Assembly: GCF_020515625.1 (NCBI RefSeq) | Contig: NZ_JAIWPJ010000001.1 | Span: 1,612,001 to 1,676,000 of the forward strand | From: Natrinema amylolyticum | GTDB taxonomy: Archaea; Halobacteriota; Halobacteria; Halobacteriales; Natrialbaceae | Reading direction: 5' to 3' | DNA length: 64,000 bases | Shown: positions 9,477 through 18,629 of the stretch, piece by piece | How positions within the stretch are numbered: position 1 is the first letter of the stretch | How the letters are laid out: every line of letters starts with the position of its first letter | Notes under the pieces: model-generated | The model's input: only the letters and a program-made list of their open reading frames with translations | What the model was told of the DNA's origin: nothing | The model's database searches: none | Made by a program: the position numbers and the translations under genes

Positions 9477-10385
9477 TCAGACGCCCCGGCCCTGCATCTT
9501 CTCTTCCTCGGGGAGGTCGGCGTTCGCGTCGCCTTTCATGCTCTTACCGAGGTTCTTCGAGATCTCCGCGAGCGTCTCGGGGTCGTCCCAGTTGTTCGTC
9601 GCCTCGACGATCGCTTCGGCCATCTCGGGCGGGTTCTCCGCGCCGAAGATGCCGCTGCCGACGAAGATGCCGTCGCACTCGTGGTGCATCATGAGCGCGG
9701 CGTCGGCGGGCGTCGCGATGCCGCCCGCGGCGAAGTTGACGACGGGAAGTCGTCCCATCTCGGCGGTCTCGTGGACCAGTTCCGCGGGCGCTTCGATCTC
9801 GCGGGCGAACGCTTCCCGTTCCTCGTGGCTCATCCCCTCGAGTTTCCGGATCGCGCCCTTGATCGTGCGCTGGTGGTGGACGGCCTGATTCACGTCGCCG
9901 GTGCCGGCCTCGCCCTTCGTTCGGATCATCGCCGCACCCTCGTCGATCCGGCGCAGCGCCTCGCCGAGGTCGCGCGCGCCACAGACGAACGGCGCGGTGA
10001 AGTCGCGCTTGTCGATGTGGTAGGCGTCGTCCGCGGGCGTGAGCACCTCTGACTCGTCAATCATGTCCACGCCGACGGCCTCGAGGATCTGGGCCTCCTT
10101 CGTGTGGCCGATGCGGGATTTGCCCATGACGGGGATCGAGACCGACTCGACGATCTCCGCGACGTCGGCGGGGTCGGCCATCCGGGCCACGCCGCCGCGC
10201 TTGCGGATATCCGCGGGGACGGCTTCGAGCGCCATCACGGCGACCGCGCCGGCCTCTTCGGCGATACGGGCCTGTTCGGGATCGACGACGTCCATGATGA
10301 CGCCGCCCTTCTGCATCCGTGCGAAGCCGCGCTTGACGAGATCGGTCCCGCGCCGCAGTTCCTCGAGATCGGTGTTGTCGGTCAT
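9477..10385 (-). CDS. pdxS: Pyridoxal 5'-phosphate synthase lyase subunit PdxS
   Basis: A 302-residue TIM-barrel enzyme that makes pyridoxal 5'-phosphate from ribose 5-phosphate, glyceraldehyde 3-phosphate and ammonia (EC 4.3.3.6). Conserved segments include GGVIMDVV with the catalytic Asp near residue 32, VMGKSRIGH with the Schiff-base Lys near 89, and [17 protein letters not shown] with the second catalytic Lys near 157. The length is normal. Its glutaminase partner PdxT, which supplies ammonia, is not adjacent and must lie elsewhere. It appears to be monocistronic. Confidence 0.96.
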   Translation of the reverse strand: MTDNTDLEELRRGTDLVKRGFARMQKGGVIMDVVDPEQARIAEEAGAVAVMALEAVPADIRKRGGVARMADPADVAEIVESVSIPVMGKSRIGHTKEAQILEAVGVDMIDESEVLTPADDAYHIDKRDFTAPFVCGARDLGEALRRIDEGAAMIRTKGEAGTGDVNQAVHHQRTIKGAIRKLEGMSHEEREAFAREIEAPAELVHETAEMGRLPVVNFAAGGIATPADAALMMHHECDGIFVGSGIFGAENPPEMAEAIVEATNNWDDPETLAEISKNLGKSMKGDANADLPEEEKMQGRGV

Positions 10386-10506
10386 ACGCCGCGGTTAGGA
10401 GCCCCCGCACTTACGCGTGTTCTTTGGGGCCGATTCGGCCGGGGGAACCGAAATCGTTCGGTGGGTCCCTCTACCGAATCGCGATCGGCCGCTCGATCGG
10501 GCCGCC

Positions 10507-11268
10507 TCAGCCGTCCGGCCGCTCGCCCTCGAACAGGCGCGCTCGAACGTCCGAGCCGTACAGCCGTGCGAGCGGCCGTCGCCACAGTCCGAGTTCGCGG
10601 GCCAGTTCCGACGTGACCTCGAGGCAGGTGCCGATCGAGGGCCCGAGTCCGATCGCCACGTCGCCTCGAATCCAGGCCGGCGTCCGCAGGAGATTCCTGT
10701 CTTTCCGCGTGTAGCTGGCCATCGTCCAGTCACGCGCTCGCGGCCCGAGACGGGGTCGCGCGACCTCGAGCCGGACGGACTCGTCCCCGTAGCGACCGCC
10801 GTCGACGACAGTGCGGATCCCGTCCGGGCCGTCGGACACCGTGATATCGGCCCGTTCCTTGGGATAGCCCCAGATCTCGCGCCCGAGCGCGACCGAGGGC
10901 TCGGTCGTCACCGGGAGCCAGTGAACGTAGCCGCCGAGTTCGCTGCCCGCGAGCCCTGCGAGCGGGAGGGTCGTTCGACTCCCGCGGCCGCGGATCGCCG
11001 GGATGATGACCGCGAACTCGTCGTACGGCTCGAGTCCCGTCTCATCCTGCTGTCCACCACCGACCCGGTGGTACTGGATCCCGGCGAGCGTCGCGCAGCC
11101 GATACCGGGTGCGATCGCGAGCGCGGAGAGCTCGTCCGGCAGGGCTGCCTCGAGCCGGCCGCGACGGGCGGGAACGGTGACGCCACCCATCGCGAACGAC
11201 AGCTCGAGCGGGAGTTCGATCTCGTGGCCGGTCGAAAGCCGTCGTCGCGTCCGTTCGACCGTCGTCAT
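10507..11268 (-). CDS. Acetoacetate decarboxylase-like protein
   Basis: A 253-residue protein with the acetoacetate decarboxylase fold, judged from segments such as GGYVHWLPVTTEPSVALGRE followed by IWGYPKERADI around residues 110-145 (the family's typical W-G-x-P-K signature). Members with this fold include decarboxylases and, in bacteria, several enzymes of unknown substrate. The ATG at 11268 (MTTVERTRRRL) was chosen. A longer reading would run 32 codons further into the promoter of the divergent DUF1405 gene and has a low-complexity Ser/Thr-rich start. Substrate unknown; decarboxylase activity is an inference from the fold only. Confidence 0.75.
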   Translation of the reverse strand: MTTVERTRRRLSTGHEIELPLELSFAMGGVTVPARRGRLEAALPDELSALAIAPGIGCATLAGIQYHRVGGGQQDETGLEPYDEFAVIIPAIRGRGSRTTLPLAGLAGSELGGYVHWLPVTTEPSVALGREIWGYPKERADITVSDGPDGIRTVVDGGRYGDESVRLEVARPRLGPRARDWTMASYTRKDRNLLRTPAWIRGDVAIGLGPSIGTCLEVTSELARELGLWRRPLARLYGSDVRARLFEGERPDG

Positions 11269-11363
11269 GTCAGACGGTACGACGGGTCCTGTGATAGTAG
11301 TACGCGTCGGGCTCGCCGTCGAGACCGCTACTGTTTTGCGGGTTCCGGCCGTCGCGCCGGACA

Positions 11364-12068
11364 ATGACCGCGTCGACTCGGCTGTCCGATCGCGAGCGGC
11401 CCGACGACACGTCGCTCCCGGCGTATCTCGCGCCCGTCCCGACGACGCTCGAGGACCTCGGCCTGCGGTTCGCGTGGCTCGTCGTGGCGATCAACCTCGC
11501 GGGAACGGCCTTCGGCTTCTGGTACTACTCCGGCCAGTTCGCGGAGACCACGGCCGCGCTCTGGCCCTGGGTGCCGGACAGTCCGCTCGCGACGCTGTTC
11601 GTCGCGCTGGCGATCGGCGCGTGGAAGCTGGGCCGCGAACAGCCGTGGCTCACGGCACTGGCCTTCTTCGGGAACATCGTACTCGGTCTCTGGACGCCGT
11701 ACACGCTGCTCGCGTTCGCGGACTCCTACGCGTACCTCCACCCGGTGATGTACCAGTTCCTCTTCTGGAGCCACCTCGCGATGGTCGTCCAGGCCTTCGT
11801 CCTCCACCGGATCTCCGACTTTCCGGTGTGGGCCGTCGCCGTCGCCGCCGTCTGGTACTGGAGCAACCTCATCGTCGACTACTTCGTCCCCGTCGTCGGC
11901 GACCCACACCACACGATCATCCCCGTCGAACGAGGGACGGCCATGTTCCTCGAGGCCGACGCGCTCGGCGTGATCGCCGCCGGCGAAGTGACGTTCGTCC
12001 TCCTCGCGCTGTTTCTCGCGCTCGCGACGCGAGTCAAAAAGTGTGAATCGGCCCGGAGCCGGCCGTAG
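11364..12068 (+). CDS. DUF1405 family membrane protein
   Basis: A 234-residue integral membrane protein of the DUF1405 family, with about six predicted helices and many aromatic residues (WYYSGQF, WPWVPDSP, YQFLFWSHLAM, VWYWSNLIVDYF). Conserved His residues occur in the membrane region (HPVMYQF, HRISDFP, DPHHTIIP), the last looking like a potential metal or heme ligand cluster near residues 190-194. The function of the family is not known. It is divergent from the acetoacetate-decarboxylase-like gene and convergent with the following winged-helix gene. Confidence 0.85.
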   Translation: MTASTRLSDRERPDDTSLPAYLAPVPTTLEDLGLRFAWLVVAINLAGTAFGFWYYSGQFAETTAALWPWVPDSPLATLFVALAIGAWKLGREQPWLTALAFFGNIVLGLWTPYTLLAFADSYAYLHPVMYQFLFWSHLAMVVQAFVLHRISDFPVWAVAVAAVWYWSNLIVDYFVPVVGDPHHTIIPVERGTAMFLEADALGVIAAGEVTFVLLALFLALATRVKKCESARSRP

Positions 12069-12097
12069 CTGCCGGCCCGAGCAGCGCCGACTCCGTC

Positions 12098-12448
12098 CTA
12101 CAGGTCGTCGACGTACGCGAGCTCGAGGTACGGGTCCAGCGAGCGGGCTGCGGTCCGGCGTTCGATCGTCCCGGCGTCCGCGTCGTAGCGCAGGACCTTC
12201 GAGTCGATCAGCTTCCGCAGGTGGTTGTGGTGGAACGTGACGGCGATCCGTTCGATTCCGTCGCGGTCGGCATCCTCTCGATCGGCGATCCGATCGACGA
12301 GGTCCTCGAGACTGATCGCCCCCACTCTCCGGGAGAGGTAGTACAACGCGTACCGGCGATGTTCGTCGTACAGGAGCTCGAAGATCGTGTTCGAGGGAAG
12401 AGACCCGTCGGTCTCCACGGATTTCGCGTCCGAGATATCTGTCATCAT
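12098..12448 (-). CDS. DUF7344-type winged-helix regulator
   Basis: A 116-residue protein of a haloarchaeal winged-helix family (DUF7344 by my recognition). The opening NTIFELLYDEHRRYALYYLS is the usual start of these domains, followed by ISLEDLVDRIAD and the HHNHLRKLIDSKVLRYDAD recognition-helix/wing segment around residues 73-92. It is expected to bind DNA as a transcription regulator; the target is unknown. It is convergent with the DUF1405 gene and stands alone. Two more proteins of this type occur in the window (26933-27328 and 36672-37145). Confidence 0.8.
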   Translation of the reverse strand: MMTDISDAKSVETDGSLPSNTIFELLYDEHRRYALYYLSRRVGAISLEDLVDRIADREDADRDGIERIAVTFHHNHLRKLIDSKVLRYDADAGTIERRTAARSLDPYLELAYVDDL

Positions 12449-12661
12449 GGTGCGCTGTACTCGGCTTACACGGCGGCAACCGACGCATCGGCTCTCATCG
12501 ACTTCGGCAGAGTACGGGTCACGATTGGACGAGGGCGTTATAACCGTTCAGTTACTCCCCGCCGATTTCTTCAACGACCCGCGACAGTCAGCGATATCGG
12601 ACCGAAGGAGGGACTGAACGGACACAACAGACCGAGTCGTCTCCGAGAGACGGTGAGAGGA

Positions 12662-15328
12662 TTACTCGAGGATGAGGACCGCCGACTCGGTCTCGATCAT
12701 CTCGCCGTCACCCGAGTAGGTCCGCTCGAGTTCGACCTCGAAGAGGTCGTCTTCGAGTTCCTCGCCGGCGACTCGGAGGACTCCGGCGTCGTCGTCAATT
12801 TCGTACTCGCCACTCTCGATGCCGGCGTCGATCTCGCCGACCTTCGACCCGAACTTCGGACCGAGTGTCGAGTAGTCGAGGTCGATCTCGGCGACCTCGG
12901 TCGTGATCTCCGGCTGTTCCTCGAGCACCGTGAGATCCCGAACGTGCATCACGTTCCGGATCGCGTCCTCGAAGCCCTCGATGGAACCGTAGACGGCCAC
13001 CGACTCGAGGTCGGCGTTCAGCGGCAACTGGTTCTCGCTCTTGTAGCGTCGCAGCGCGGAGATGACCTCCATGGCCGTCTCGCCGGCCTCGAGGTCGGCC
13101 TCGTAGCCCTGCGGAGCGGGCCAGTCGCGGACGTGGATGCTGGTTTCGTCGAGGTCGCCCTCACCGTCCGCGTAGACGGCCTGCCAGATCTCCTCCGTCG
13201 CGTGGGGCAGGAACGGGGCCCACAGCTCGAGGAAGGTTCGATGGGCGGTCCGCAGCGCGTACTGGGTCGACGGATTGTCTTCGCGCGTCTTGGCGATCTC
13301 GAGGTAGTCGTCGCAGAAGGTGTTCCAGAAGAACGTTCGGAGGCGGTCGCGGGCCTTCGCGAACTCGTAGTCCTCGAGGTGGGCGGTGAGATCGTCGACG
13401 GCGTCGTCGAGTTCCGCGAGGAGCCAGCGATCGATCGCCTCGAGTTCGGCCGGCTCGTCGGGGTGGGCGGGCGCGAGCGTGTCGACGAGCTTCGAGGCGT
13501 TCCAGAGCTTTCGCAGGAGCTTCTCGCCGGCGGTCAGGTCCTTCTCCTGGTACGGGAAGTCGTCGCCGACAGCGGCGCTGGCGGCCCAGAACCGGACGGC
13601 GTCGACGGGATACTCGGACAGCACCTCGTCGGGCTCGACGACGTTGCCCCGCGACTTGGACATCTTCTCGCGGTTCTCGTCTAAGACGTGGCCGTTGATC
13701 ATCGTCGCGTCGAAGGGCACCTCGCCGGTGTGCTCGTAGCACTTGACGATGGTGTGGAACAGCCAGAACGAGATGATGTCGTGGCCCTGCGGGCGGAGAT
13801 CGAAGGGGTAGAGCTCGGGGTTGTCCATCGTGAACGCCTCGCTCTCGGCGTCCCAGTCCCAGCCGGCGTTGATCAGCGGCGTCAGCGAGGAGGTCGCCCA
13901 CGTGTCGAAGACGTCCTCCTCGGCCTCGAACTCGTCGTGGCCGCATTCGGGACAGCTGTCGACTGGGGGCTCGTCCGAGAGCGGGTCCACCGGAAGGTCC
14001 TCCCGCTCGGCCATGACCGGATGGTCGCAGTCCGCACAGTACCAGACCGGGAACGGAATCCCCGAGTCGCGCTGGCGCGAGATCAGCCAGTCCCACTCGA
14101 GGCCCTCGATCCAATGCTCGTAGCGGGTGAACATCTTCTCGGGGTACCAGTCCATCTCCCGGCCGGCCTCGAGGTACTCCTCCTTGTGGTCCAGAATCTC
14201 GACGTACCACTGCTTGGAGACGCGGTACTCGACGGCGGTGTCACAGCGTTCGTGGACCTGCACGGCGTGGGTAATCTCCCAGCGGTCGCGGAGGGAGCCC
14301 TCGTCTTCTAAGTCCTCGACGATGGCCTCGCGGGCCTCCTCGGTGGACATGCCCTCGTAGTCGCCAGCGAGGTCGGTCATCGTCGCGGACTCGTCGATGG
14401 CGACGCGGAGCGGCAGGTCGTGGGCCTGGTACCACTCGATGTCGTTCTGGTCGCCGAAGGTACAGCACATCACGACGCCGCTGCCCTTCTCCATGTCGAC
14501 GCGCTCGTCCTCGATGATCGGCACCTCGTGGCCGAAGATCGGAATCCGAGCGGTCTCACCGACGAGGTCCTGATTCTCCTCGTCGTCCGGATGGACGAAG
14601 ACGGAGACGCAGGCCGGGATGAGTTCCGGCCGCGTCGTCGAGATGACGAATTCCTCGCGCGGGGCGTCTTCTCCCACGAGTTCGAACGCGATGTCGTTGA
14701 AGTGCGAGCCTCGTTCGTCGTCCTCCATCTCGACCTGCGAGATGGCCGTCTCGCAGTCGGGACACCAGATCGCGGGCGCTTTCTTCCGGTACTCGCGGCC
14801 CTTCTCGTAGAGGTCGAGGAAGGAGAGCTGCGAAATGCGCTGGACGCGGGGTTCGATCGTCTTGTAGGTGTTGTTCCAGTCGATCGAGGTCCCGAGGTTC
14901 TGCATCTTGCGGGTAAAGTCGGCCTCGTACTCCTCGCAGACCTCGCGGCAGAGTTGTTGGAACTCGCGGCGTTCGTAGTCTTGATGGCGGATGTCCAGTT
15001 CCGATTCGGTCAGCCGCTCGCTCGCGATTCCGTTGTCGTCGTAGCCGAACGGAAAGAGCACGTCGCCGTCGTGCATCCGCTGGAATCGCGCGGCGAAGTC
15101 CTGCAAGGTGGAGCCGTAGAGGTGGCCCATGTGCAGGCTGCCCGAGACCGTCGGCGGCGGCGTGTCGATCGAGTAGACGGTGTTCGGGTCCCGCTTCTCG
15201 TCGCCCTCGTAGGCGTAGACATCCGCGTCGATCCAGCGCCGCTGCCAGCGCGACTCGACCGATTCGGGGTCGTAGCCGCCCTCAAGGCTGGGCTCGTCGT
15301 CCGCGTGTTCCGGCGAATCCATGCTCAT
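12662..15328 (-). CDS. valS: Valyl-tRNA synthetase
   Basis: An 888-residue class I aminoacyl-tRNA synthetase that charges tRNA-Val (EC 6.1.1.9). The HIGH-type motif appears as HMGH at residues 66-69 (SGSLHMGHLYGS), the editing domain follows, and the KMSKS motif is read as KMSKSRGNVVEP near residue 553. Two CxxC zinc-type pairs are present (WCPDCETA, and CADCD...CPECGHDEF), as in archaeal ValS. The C-terminal region holds the anticodon-binding helical domain. Two in-frame ATGs two codons apart (15328 and 15322) could serve as start. The gene is preceded by a 300-bp gap. Confidence 0.97.
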   Translation of the reverse strand: MSMDSPEHADDEPSLEGGYDPESVESRWQRRWIDADVYAYEGDEKRDPNTVYSIDTPPPTVSGSLHMGHLYGSTLQDFAARFQRMHDGDVLFPFGYDDNGIASERLTESELDIRHQDYERREFQQLCREVCEEYEADFTRKMQNLGTSIDWNNTYKTIEPRVQRISQLSFLDLYEKGREYRKKAPAIWCPDCETAISQVEMEDDERGSHFNDIAFELVGEDAPREEFVISTTRPELIPACVSVFVHPDDEENQDLVGETARIPIFGHEVPIIEDERVDMEKGSGVVMCCTFGDQNDIEWYQAHDLPLRVAIDESATMTDLAGDYEGMSTEEAREAIVEDLEDEGSLRDRWEITHAVQVHERCDTAVEYRVSKQWYVEILDHKEEYLEAGREMDWYPEKMFTRYEHWIEGLEWDWLISRQRDSGIPFPVWYCADCDHPVMAEREDLPVDPLSDEPPVDSCPECGHDEFEAEEDVFDTWATSSLTPLINAGWDWDAESEAFTMDNPELYPFDLRPQGHDIISFWLFHTIVKCYEHTGEVPFDATMINGHVLDENREKMSKSRGNVVEPDEVLSEYPVDAVRFWAASAAVGDDFPYQEKDLTAGEKLLRKLWNASKLVDTLAPAHPDEPAELEAIDRWLLAELDDAVDDLTAHLEDYEFAKARDRLRTFFWNTFCDDYLEIAKTREDNPSTQYALRTAHRTFLELWAPFLPHATEEIWQAVYADGEGDLDETSIHVRDWPAPQGYEADLEAGETAMEVISALRRYKSENQLPLNADLESVAVYGSIEGFEDAIRNVMHVRDLTVLEEQPEITTEVAEIDLDYSTLGPKFGSKVGEIDAGIESGEYEIDDDAGVLRVAGEELEDDLFEVELERTYSGDGEMIETESAVLILE

Positions 15329-15628
15329 GCTCTCACCGCCCGTCGCGGGCGTCGTCGATACGTCGTCCGAAAGTGCAGTTGGCTATCGTCCATAGAGCGG
15401 TCGTTGCTCGGTGAATGCTGGTCGGCGACAATACATCCGTCGAAACGGGGTGGGGAAGGTGGGGCTACAGCGCCCCTACGAAAACAGCGTCACGCGGGCC
15501 ATCGAACGGCACGGCCGTCACCGCGACGGACTGGCTCATACGTGCGAAGTCGGGCGGCGACCGTGTTAGATGTTTCGCGTCTCAGCGGGCGCGATCGGAT
15601 GGCCGACGGGCCGCTCGAGCGGACGGAA
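15329..15628. other. Gene-free gap upstream of valS
   Basis: No gene is visible; open frames here lack plausible codon use. The only structure I noticed is a GC hairpin at 15461-15476, GGGGC-TACAGC-GCCCC, lying about 135 bases before valS on the transcript strand. It has no T-tract after it, so it is not an obvious terminator. The valS promoter should lie near 15355 but has no strong TATA box. Confidence 0.4.
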
Positions 15629-17152
15629 TCACAGCAGTTCGACCAGCGGCACGACGCCGAACCAGACGATATAGGCCAGCGACGCGGCCATCAGCCCGTC
15701 GATCCGGCCCGGCATCGCGGACGCCTCGAGACGGTCGCGGACCAGCCAGGCGATCGCCACCGCGTGGGGGACGCTGAGGGCGACGAGCGGGCCGTAGGCA
15801 CGGGGGATCACCGCGAGCGCGTACAGGAGAACGCCGGTCGCGGCGGCGAGCAGCGCGGTTGCGGTCGCCACCGTCCCGGCCCCGTCGATACCGAGCCGAA
15901 CGGCCAGGGTCACCTTGCCGGCGGCGCGGTCAGCCTCGTAGTCCGGGACGCCCGCGAGCGTGATCGACGGCAGGATCGACAGGAGGAAGGGAATCCCCAG
16001 CAGCCACGGGACCGGGTCGAGCCACGAGCCGCCGAGAAAGACGAATCCGCAGAGCAGGACGCCGACGCTGTGGGTCACGGCGACGTCGAGTTCGCCGAGC
16101 GTGCGATAGGAGAGCTGTAGGGGCGGTACCGTGTACCCGAGCGCCAGCACTGCGAGGACCCCCATCGCGGCGGTCATCGCGAGCAGCGAGCCGGCACCGA
16201 ACACGAGAACGGCGAGGGCCGCGACTGCAGCGAGTGCGAGGGCATTTCGAACGCCGCCGCGGAGGTCTGAACGCTCGAGTTCGCCCTCGACGAGCACTCG
16301 AGAACCCCCCGTAAACGGGCCCGCGAACGTGTTCCGTCGATCCGTCTCGTAATCGAAGTGCTCGTTGCTCAACACCGTCGCCGCCTCGAGGCAGAACAGG
16401 AAGCAAAACCCGAGCCAGTAGACCGCCGAGGAGAACGCGTCGCTCGGGCCGGTCGCCGCCAGCGCGCCGACAGTGTAGGCGATCCACGCCATCGGATAGA
16501 ACTGGAGCCGAAGCGCTTTGAGCCACGTCGTGAGCCGTCGCTTCGTTCGCGTCGCCGGCGGCTCTGGCCCGTCGGCGAGACTGCGGCCCAGCCGCGTCGC
16601 TTTCTCGAGCCACGCCTCTCGCTTCTCGGGACTCGAGTCCTCGACCGGACCCAGATTCGTGACGCGCGTGGTCCGGATGCCGGCGTATCCCAGCGTCGCG
16701 CGCTTGATCGCGTTGGTGCCGGGCCGTCTGAGGAGACACCGATAGATCAGCGGGGGGACGTCCATGGTCACGATCAGTTCGGCGGTCGTATCGCTCAGCA
16801 GCTCCCGATGGCCCGCGCCCTCGCCCTCCTCGTAAAACGAGAACGCGAATCCGGGGGTGAAGGTGCGGTCGAAAAAGCCCTTGAGCAGCGCGGGCATCGT
16901 CCCCCACCAGTTCGGATAGACGAACGCGAGGTGGTCGGCCCACTCGATGCGCTGCTGGGCGTCGGCGAGATCGTCCTCGAGCGGTTGCTCTTCGGGGCTC
17001 TCGGTCCGGACGTGGGGATCGAACTCGAGGTCGGCGAGGTCGAGTCGGCGGACGTCGACGCCCGCCTCGCAGGCCCCCTCCTGATACGCGTCGGCCAACC
17101 CACCGCAGAAGCTGTCGGTTCTGGGATGGCCCAGAACGACCAGCACGTTCAT
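15629..17152 (-). CDS. Fusion of a flavodoxin-like NAD(P)H:quinone reductase and a UbiA prenyltransferase
   Basis: A 507-residue protein with two domains in one uninterrupted frame. Residues 1 to about 190 match NAD(P)H-dependent quinone reductases of the MdaB/NQO flavodoxin-like group (VLVVLGHPRTDSFCGGLADA at the start, then YPNWWGTMPALLKGFFDRTF). Residues about 205-507 are a UbiA-type membrane prenyltransferase with some eight helices. Its first Asp motif is NEHFDYETD near residue 263, and the second is DYEADRAAGKVTLAVRLG near 399. The enzyme could attach a prenyl chain to an aromatic or glycerol acceptor and handle its redox state (inference). The ATG at 17152 was chosen because it starts directly at the Rossmann strand. 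Exact acceptor unknown. Confidence 0.85.
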   Translation of the reverse strand: MNVLVVLGHPRTDSFCGGLADAYQEGACEAGVDVRRLDLADLEFDPHVRTESPEEQPLEDDLADAQQRIEWADHLAFVYPNWWGTMPALLKGFFDRTFTPGFAFSFYEEGEGAGHRELLSDTTAELIVTMDVPPLIYRCLLRRPGTNAIKRATLGYAGIRTTRVTNLGPVEDSSPEKREAWLEKATRLGRSLADGPEPPATRTKRRLTTWLKALRLQFYPMAWIAYTVGALAATGPSDAFSSAVYWLGFCFLFCLEAATVLSNEHFDYETDRRNTFAGPFTGGSRVLVEGELERSDLRGGVRNALALAAVAALAVLVFGAGSLLAMTAAMGVLAVLALGYTVPPLQLSYRTLGELDVAVTHSVGVLLCGFVFLGGSWLDPVPWLLGIPFLLSILPSITLAGVPDYEADRAAGKVTLAVRLGIDGAGTVATATALLAAATGVLLYALAVIPRAYGPLVALSVPHAVAIAWLVRDRLEASAMPGRIDGLMAASLAYIVWFGVVPLVELL

Positions 17153-17276
17153 TCCGAATTGGGGTTCCAGACGAACCGTTGTAAGCGTACGTCCGGCACT
17201 GCTCGTCGGAGCCGACACGGCGGGCGCGCCGCCGCGTTCGAGAGGGGGAGTCCATCGTCGCCGTCGCGGCGATCGA

Positions 17277-18182
17277 CTAGTCGTCTGTCTCGTCGTCCGA
17301 GTGGGCTCGCACCCATAACTCGCCGATCCGCGAGAGTCGCGTCCGGTAGGACTTGCCGTGCTCTTCGCGCTCGATGTACCCCTTCCCGCCGGGACCTAGC
17401 CGGTCGACGTTGTAGATGACTTTCGACCGGAAGCTGTCGGTGTACTCCTCGTTCAACTCGCGGGCCAGCGACTCGGCGAGTTCCGAGACGGAGTCGAACT
17501 CGCCGTCCTCGCCGAGTTTGTAGAGAATGAGTTCCTCGAAGGGCTTGACGTTCGAGAAGGAGGCGACCGGCAACTCGACGATGTGCTTGCCGTCGATCTC
17601 CTTCGCGCCGATGGTCGTCCCGCGCTCGTCGAACTCGTCTAGCAGGTCTCGGGCGCTCTCGAGGCGACTCACGATCCGGTCGTTCTCGATCCCGTCGTCG
17701 GCCCGCTGGAGGTCCTCGAGCAGGGCGATCTGTTCGCGCAGTTCCTCGGCGAGTTCGGTCTCCAGGTACTTCTCGGGGGCAGTGTAGTAGGTGTGAATCC
17801 CCTCGCGGTCCTCCTGGCGTTCGACCATCAGCGAGTGAGCGGCGTTGGCGAAGGCGAAGCTCACGGTCCGGGGCATCGCGGCGACGTTGACCCAGACCTC
17901 GTTGCCGGCGTCGAGCTCCGCCGTGATGAGCTCGTAGGCCTGCTCGAAGGCGTCGTCGTAGTCGTAGACGTCCTCCAAGACGAACCGCTCGGTCTCGGCC
18001 CCCAGCAGGTTCTTGAAGTCCGTCTCGAGTTTCTTCGAGAGGTGCCGAGAGTACTCGACGTTGGCCTCGCTGCCGACCGCGCCCTCGAGCAGGATGACGC
18101 TGTCGACATCGATCTGATCGCGCACCAGGGGCGCGATCAGCCGGTCGTAGTCGAACCCGACCGGGACGATGTGGGTTTGCAT
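17277..18182 (-). CDS. CARF-like sensor with winged helix (DUF6293 / HFX_2341 family regulator)
   Basis: A 301-residue protein that I recognise as the HFX_2341 family. The N-terminal part (about residues 1-125) is a Rossmann-like ligand domain starting QTHIVPVGFDYDRLI, with the later loop VWVNVAAMPRTVSFAFANAA where CARF domains hold their nucleotide-binding loop. A coiled helical linker follows, then a winged helix at about 205-290 (PFEELILYKLGEDGEFDSVS, ending RTRLSRIGELWVRAH). It is probably a ligand-controlled DNA-binding regulator. No CRISPR or cas gene is nearby. A strong TATA-like box (TTTTTTATAAATA on the minus strand, 18201-18213) supports the start. Confidence 0.78.
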   Translation of the reverse strand: MQTHIVPVGFDYDRLIAPLVRDQIDVDSVILLEGAVGSEANVEYSRHLSKKLETDFKNLLGAETERFVLEDVYDYDDAFEQAYELITAELDAGNEVWVNVAAMPRTVSFAFANAAHSLMVERQEDREGIHTYYTAPEKYLETELAEELREQIALLEDLQRADDGIENDRIVSRLESARDLLDEFDERGTTIGAKEIDGKHIVELPVASFSNVKPFEELILYKLGEDGEFDSVSELAESLARELNEEYTDSFRSKVIYNVDRLGPGGKGYIEREEHGKSYRTRLSRIGELWVRAHSDDETDD

Positions 18183-18200
18183 ATCCGATACGTGGGCGGG

Positions 18201-18213
18201 TATTTATAAAAAA
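18201..18213 (-). promoter_or_regulatory. TATA box of the CARF-like regulator gene
   Basis: The minus strand reads TTTTTTATAAATA, centred about 25 bases before the ATG at 18182, the spacing of a leaderless haloarchaeal promoter. Confidence 0.65.
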
Positions 18214-18354
18214 CACCAGTTTCGGGACTGTTGGCGATCCGCAACCGGAACGTCTCGAACCCAGTCGCGGACGAACACCGCAGCGGAAGTCGAGCGAACG
18301 AGCGACGAATCGTCGGAGTCTGCGTTCGACCGGCAGTTCGAATCGTCGGTCGCG

Positions 18355-18582
18355 CTATTCGATCAGTGGCATGACGATACCGAAGACGAACGGGGAGGCG
18401 AACCCGATCGCGAAGCCGATCATCGTCAGCGCGAAAAACAGCGTGTTCTCCCACTGCGGGAGCGATCCGAACACCGCGTGCCCGACCAGTTCGCTGCCAG
18501 CCCCGACGACGAAGAGGGCGAGCCCGAGGAAGAACCCCGTTTTCGCCATCTCCGGGTAATCGCGGCCGCTATAGTGAGCCAT
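18355..18582 (-). CDS. Small haloarchaeal membrane protein (DUF7860-like)
   Basis: A 75-residue protein with two predicted membrane helices, around residues 14-36 (TGFFLGLALFVVGAGSELVG) and 48-72 (FFALTMIGFAIGFASPFVFG). The start MAHYSGRDYPEMAKTG matches a haloarchaeal family I associate with DUF7860; function unknown. The ATG at 18582 was chosen over one eight codons upstream since the MAHY start is typical. It is a single small gene on the minus strand between the CARF-like regulator and a hypothetical gene. Confidence 0.65.
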   Translation of the reverse strand: MAHYSGRDYPEMAKTGFFLGLALFVVGAGSELVGHAVFGSLPQWENTLFFALTMIGFAIGFASPFVFGIVMPLIE

Positions 18583-18629
18583 ACCGGGAGGTCGATGTGC
18601 GGTCAATTAATCATTTCGACAGAAGCCGA

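Noticed and set aside
15461-15476. GC hairpin before valS as a riboswitch or T-box
   Set aside because: The stem is only five base pairs with no T-tract or conserved T-box features, and archaea are not known to use T-boxes.
12221-16120. Two long plus-strand frames over valS and the prenyltransferase fusion
   Set aside because: They are antisense frames of confirmed genes with skewed codons; high GC keeps them open.
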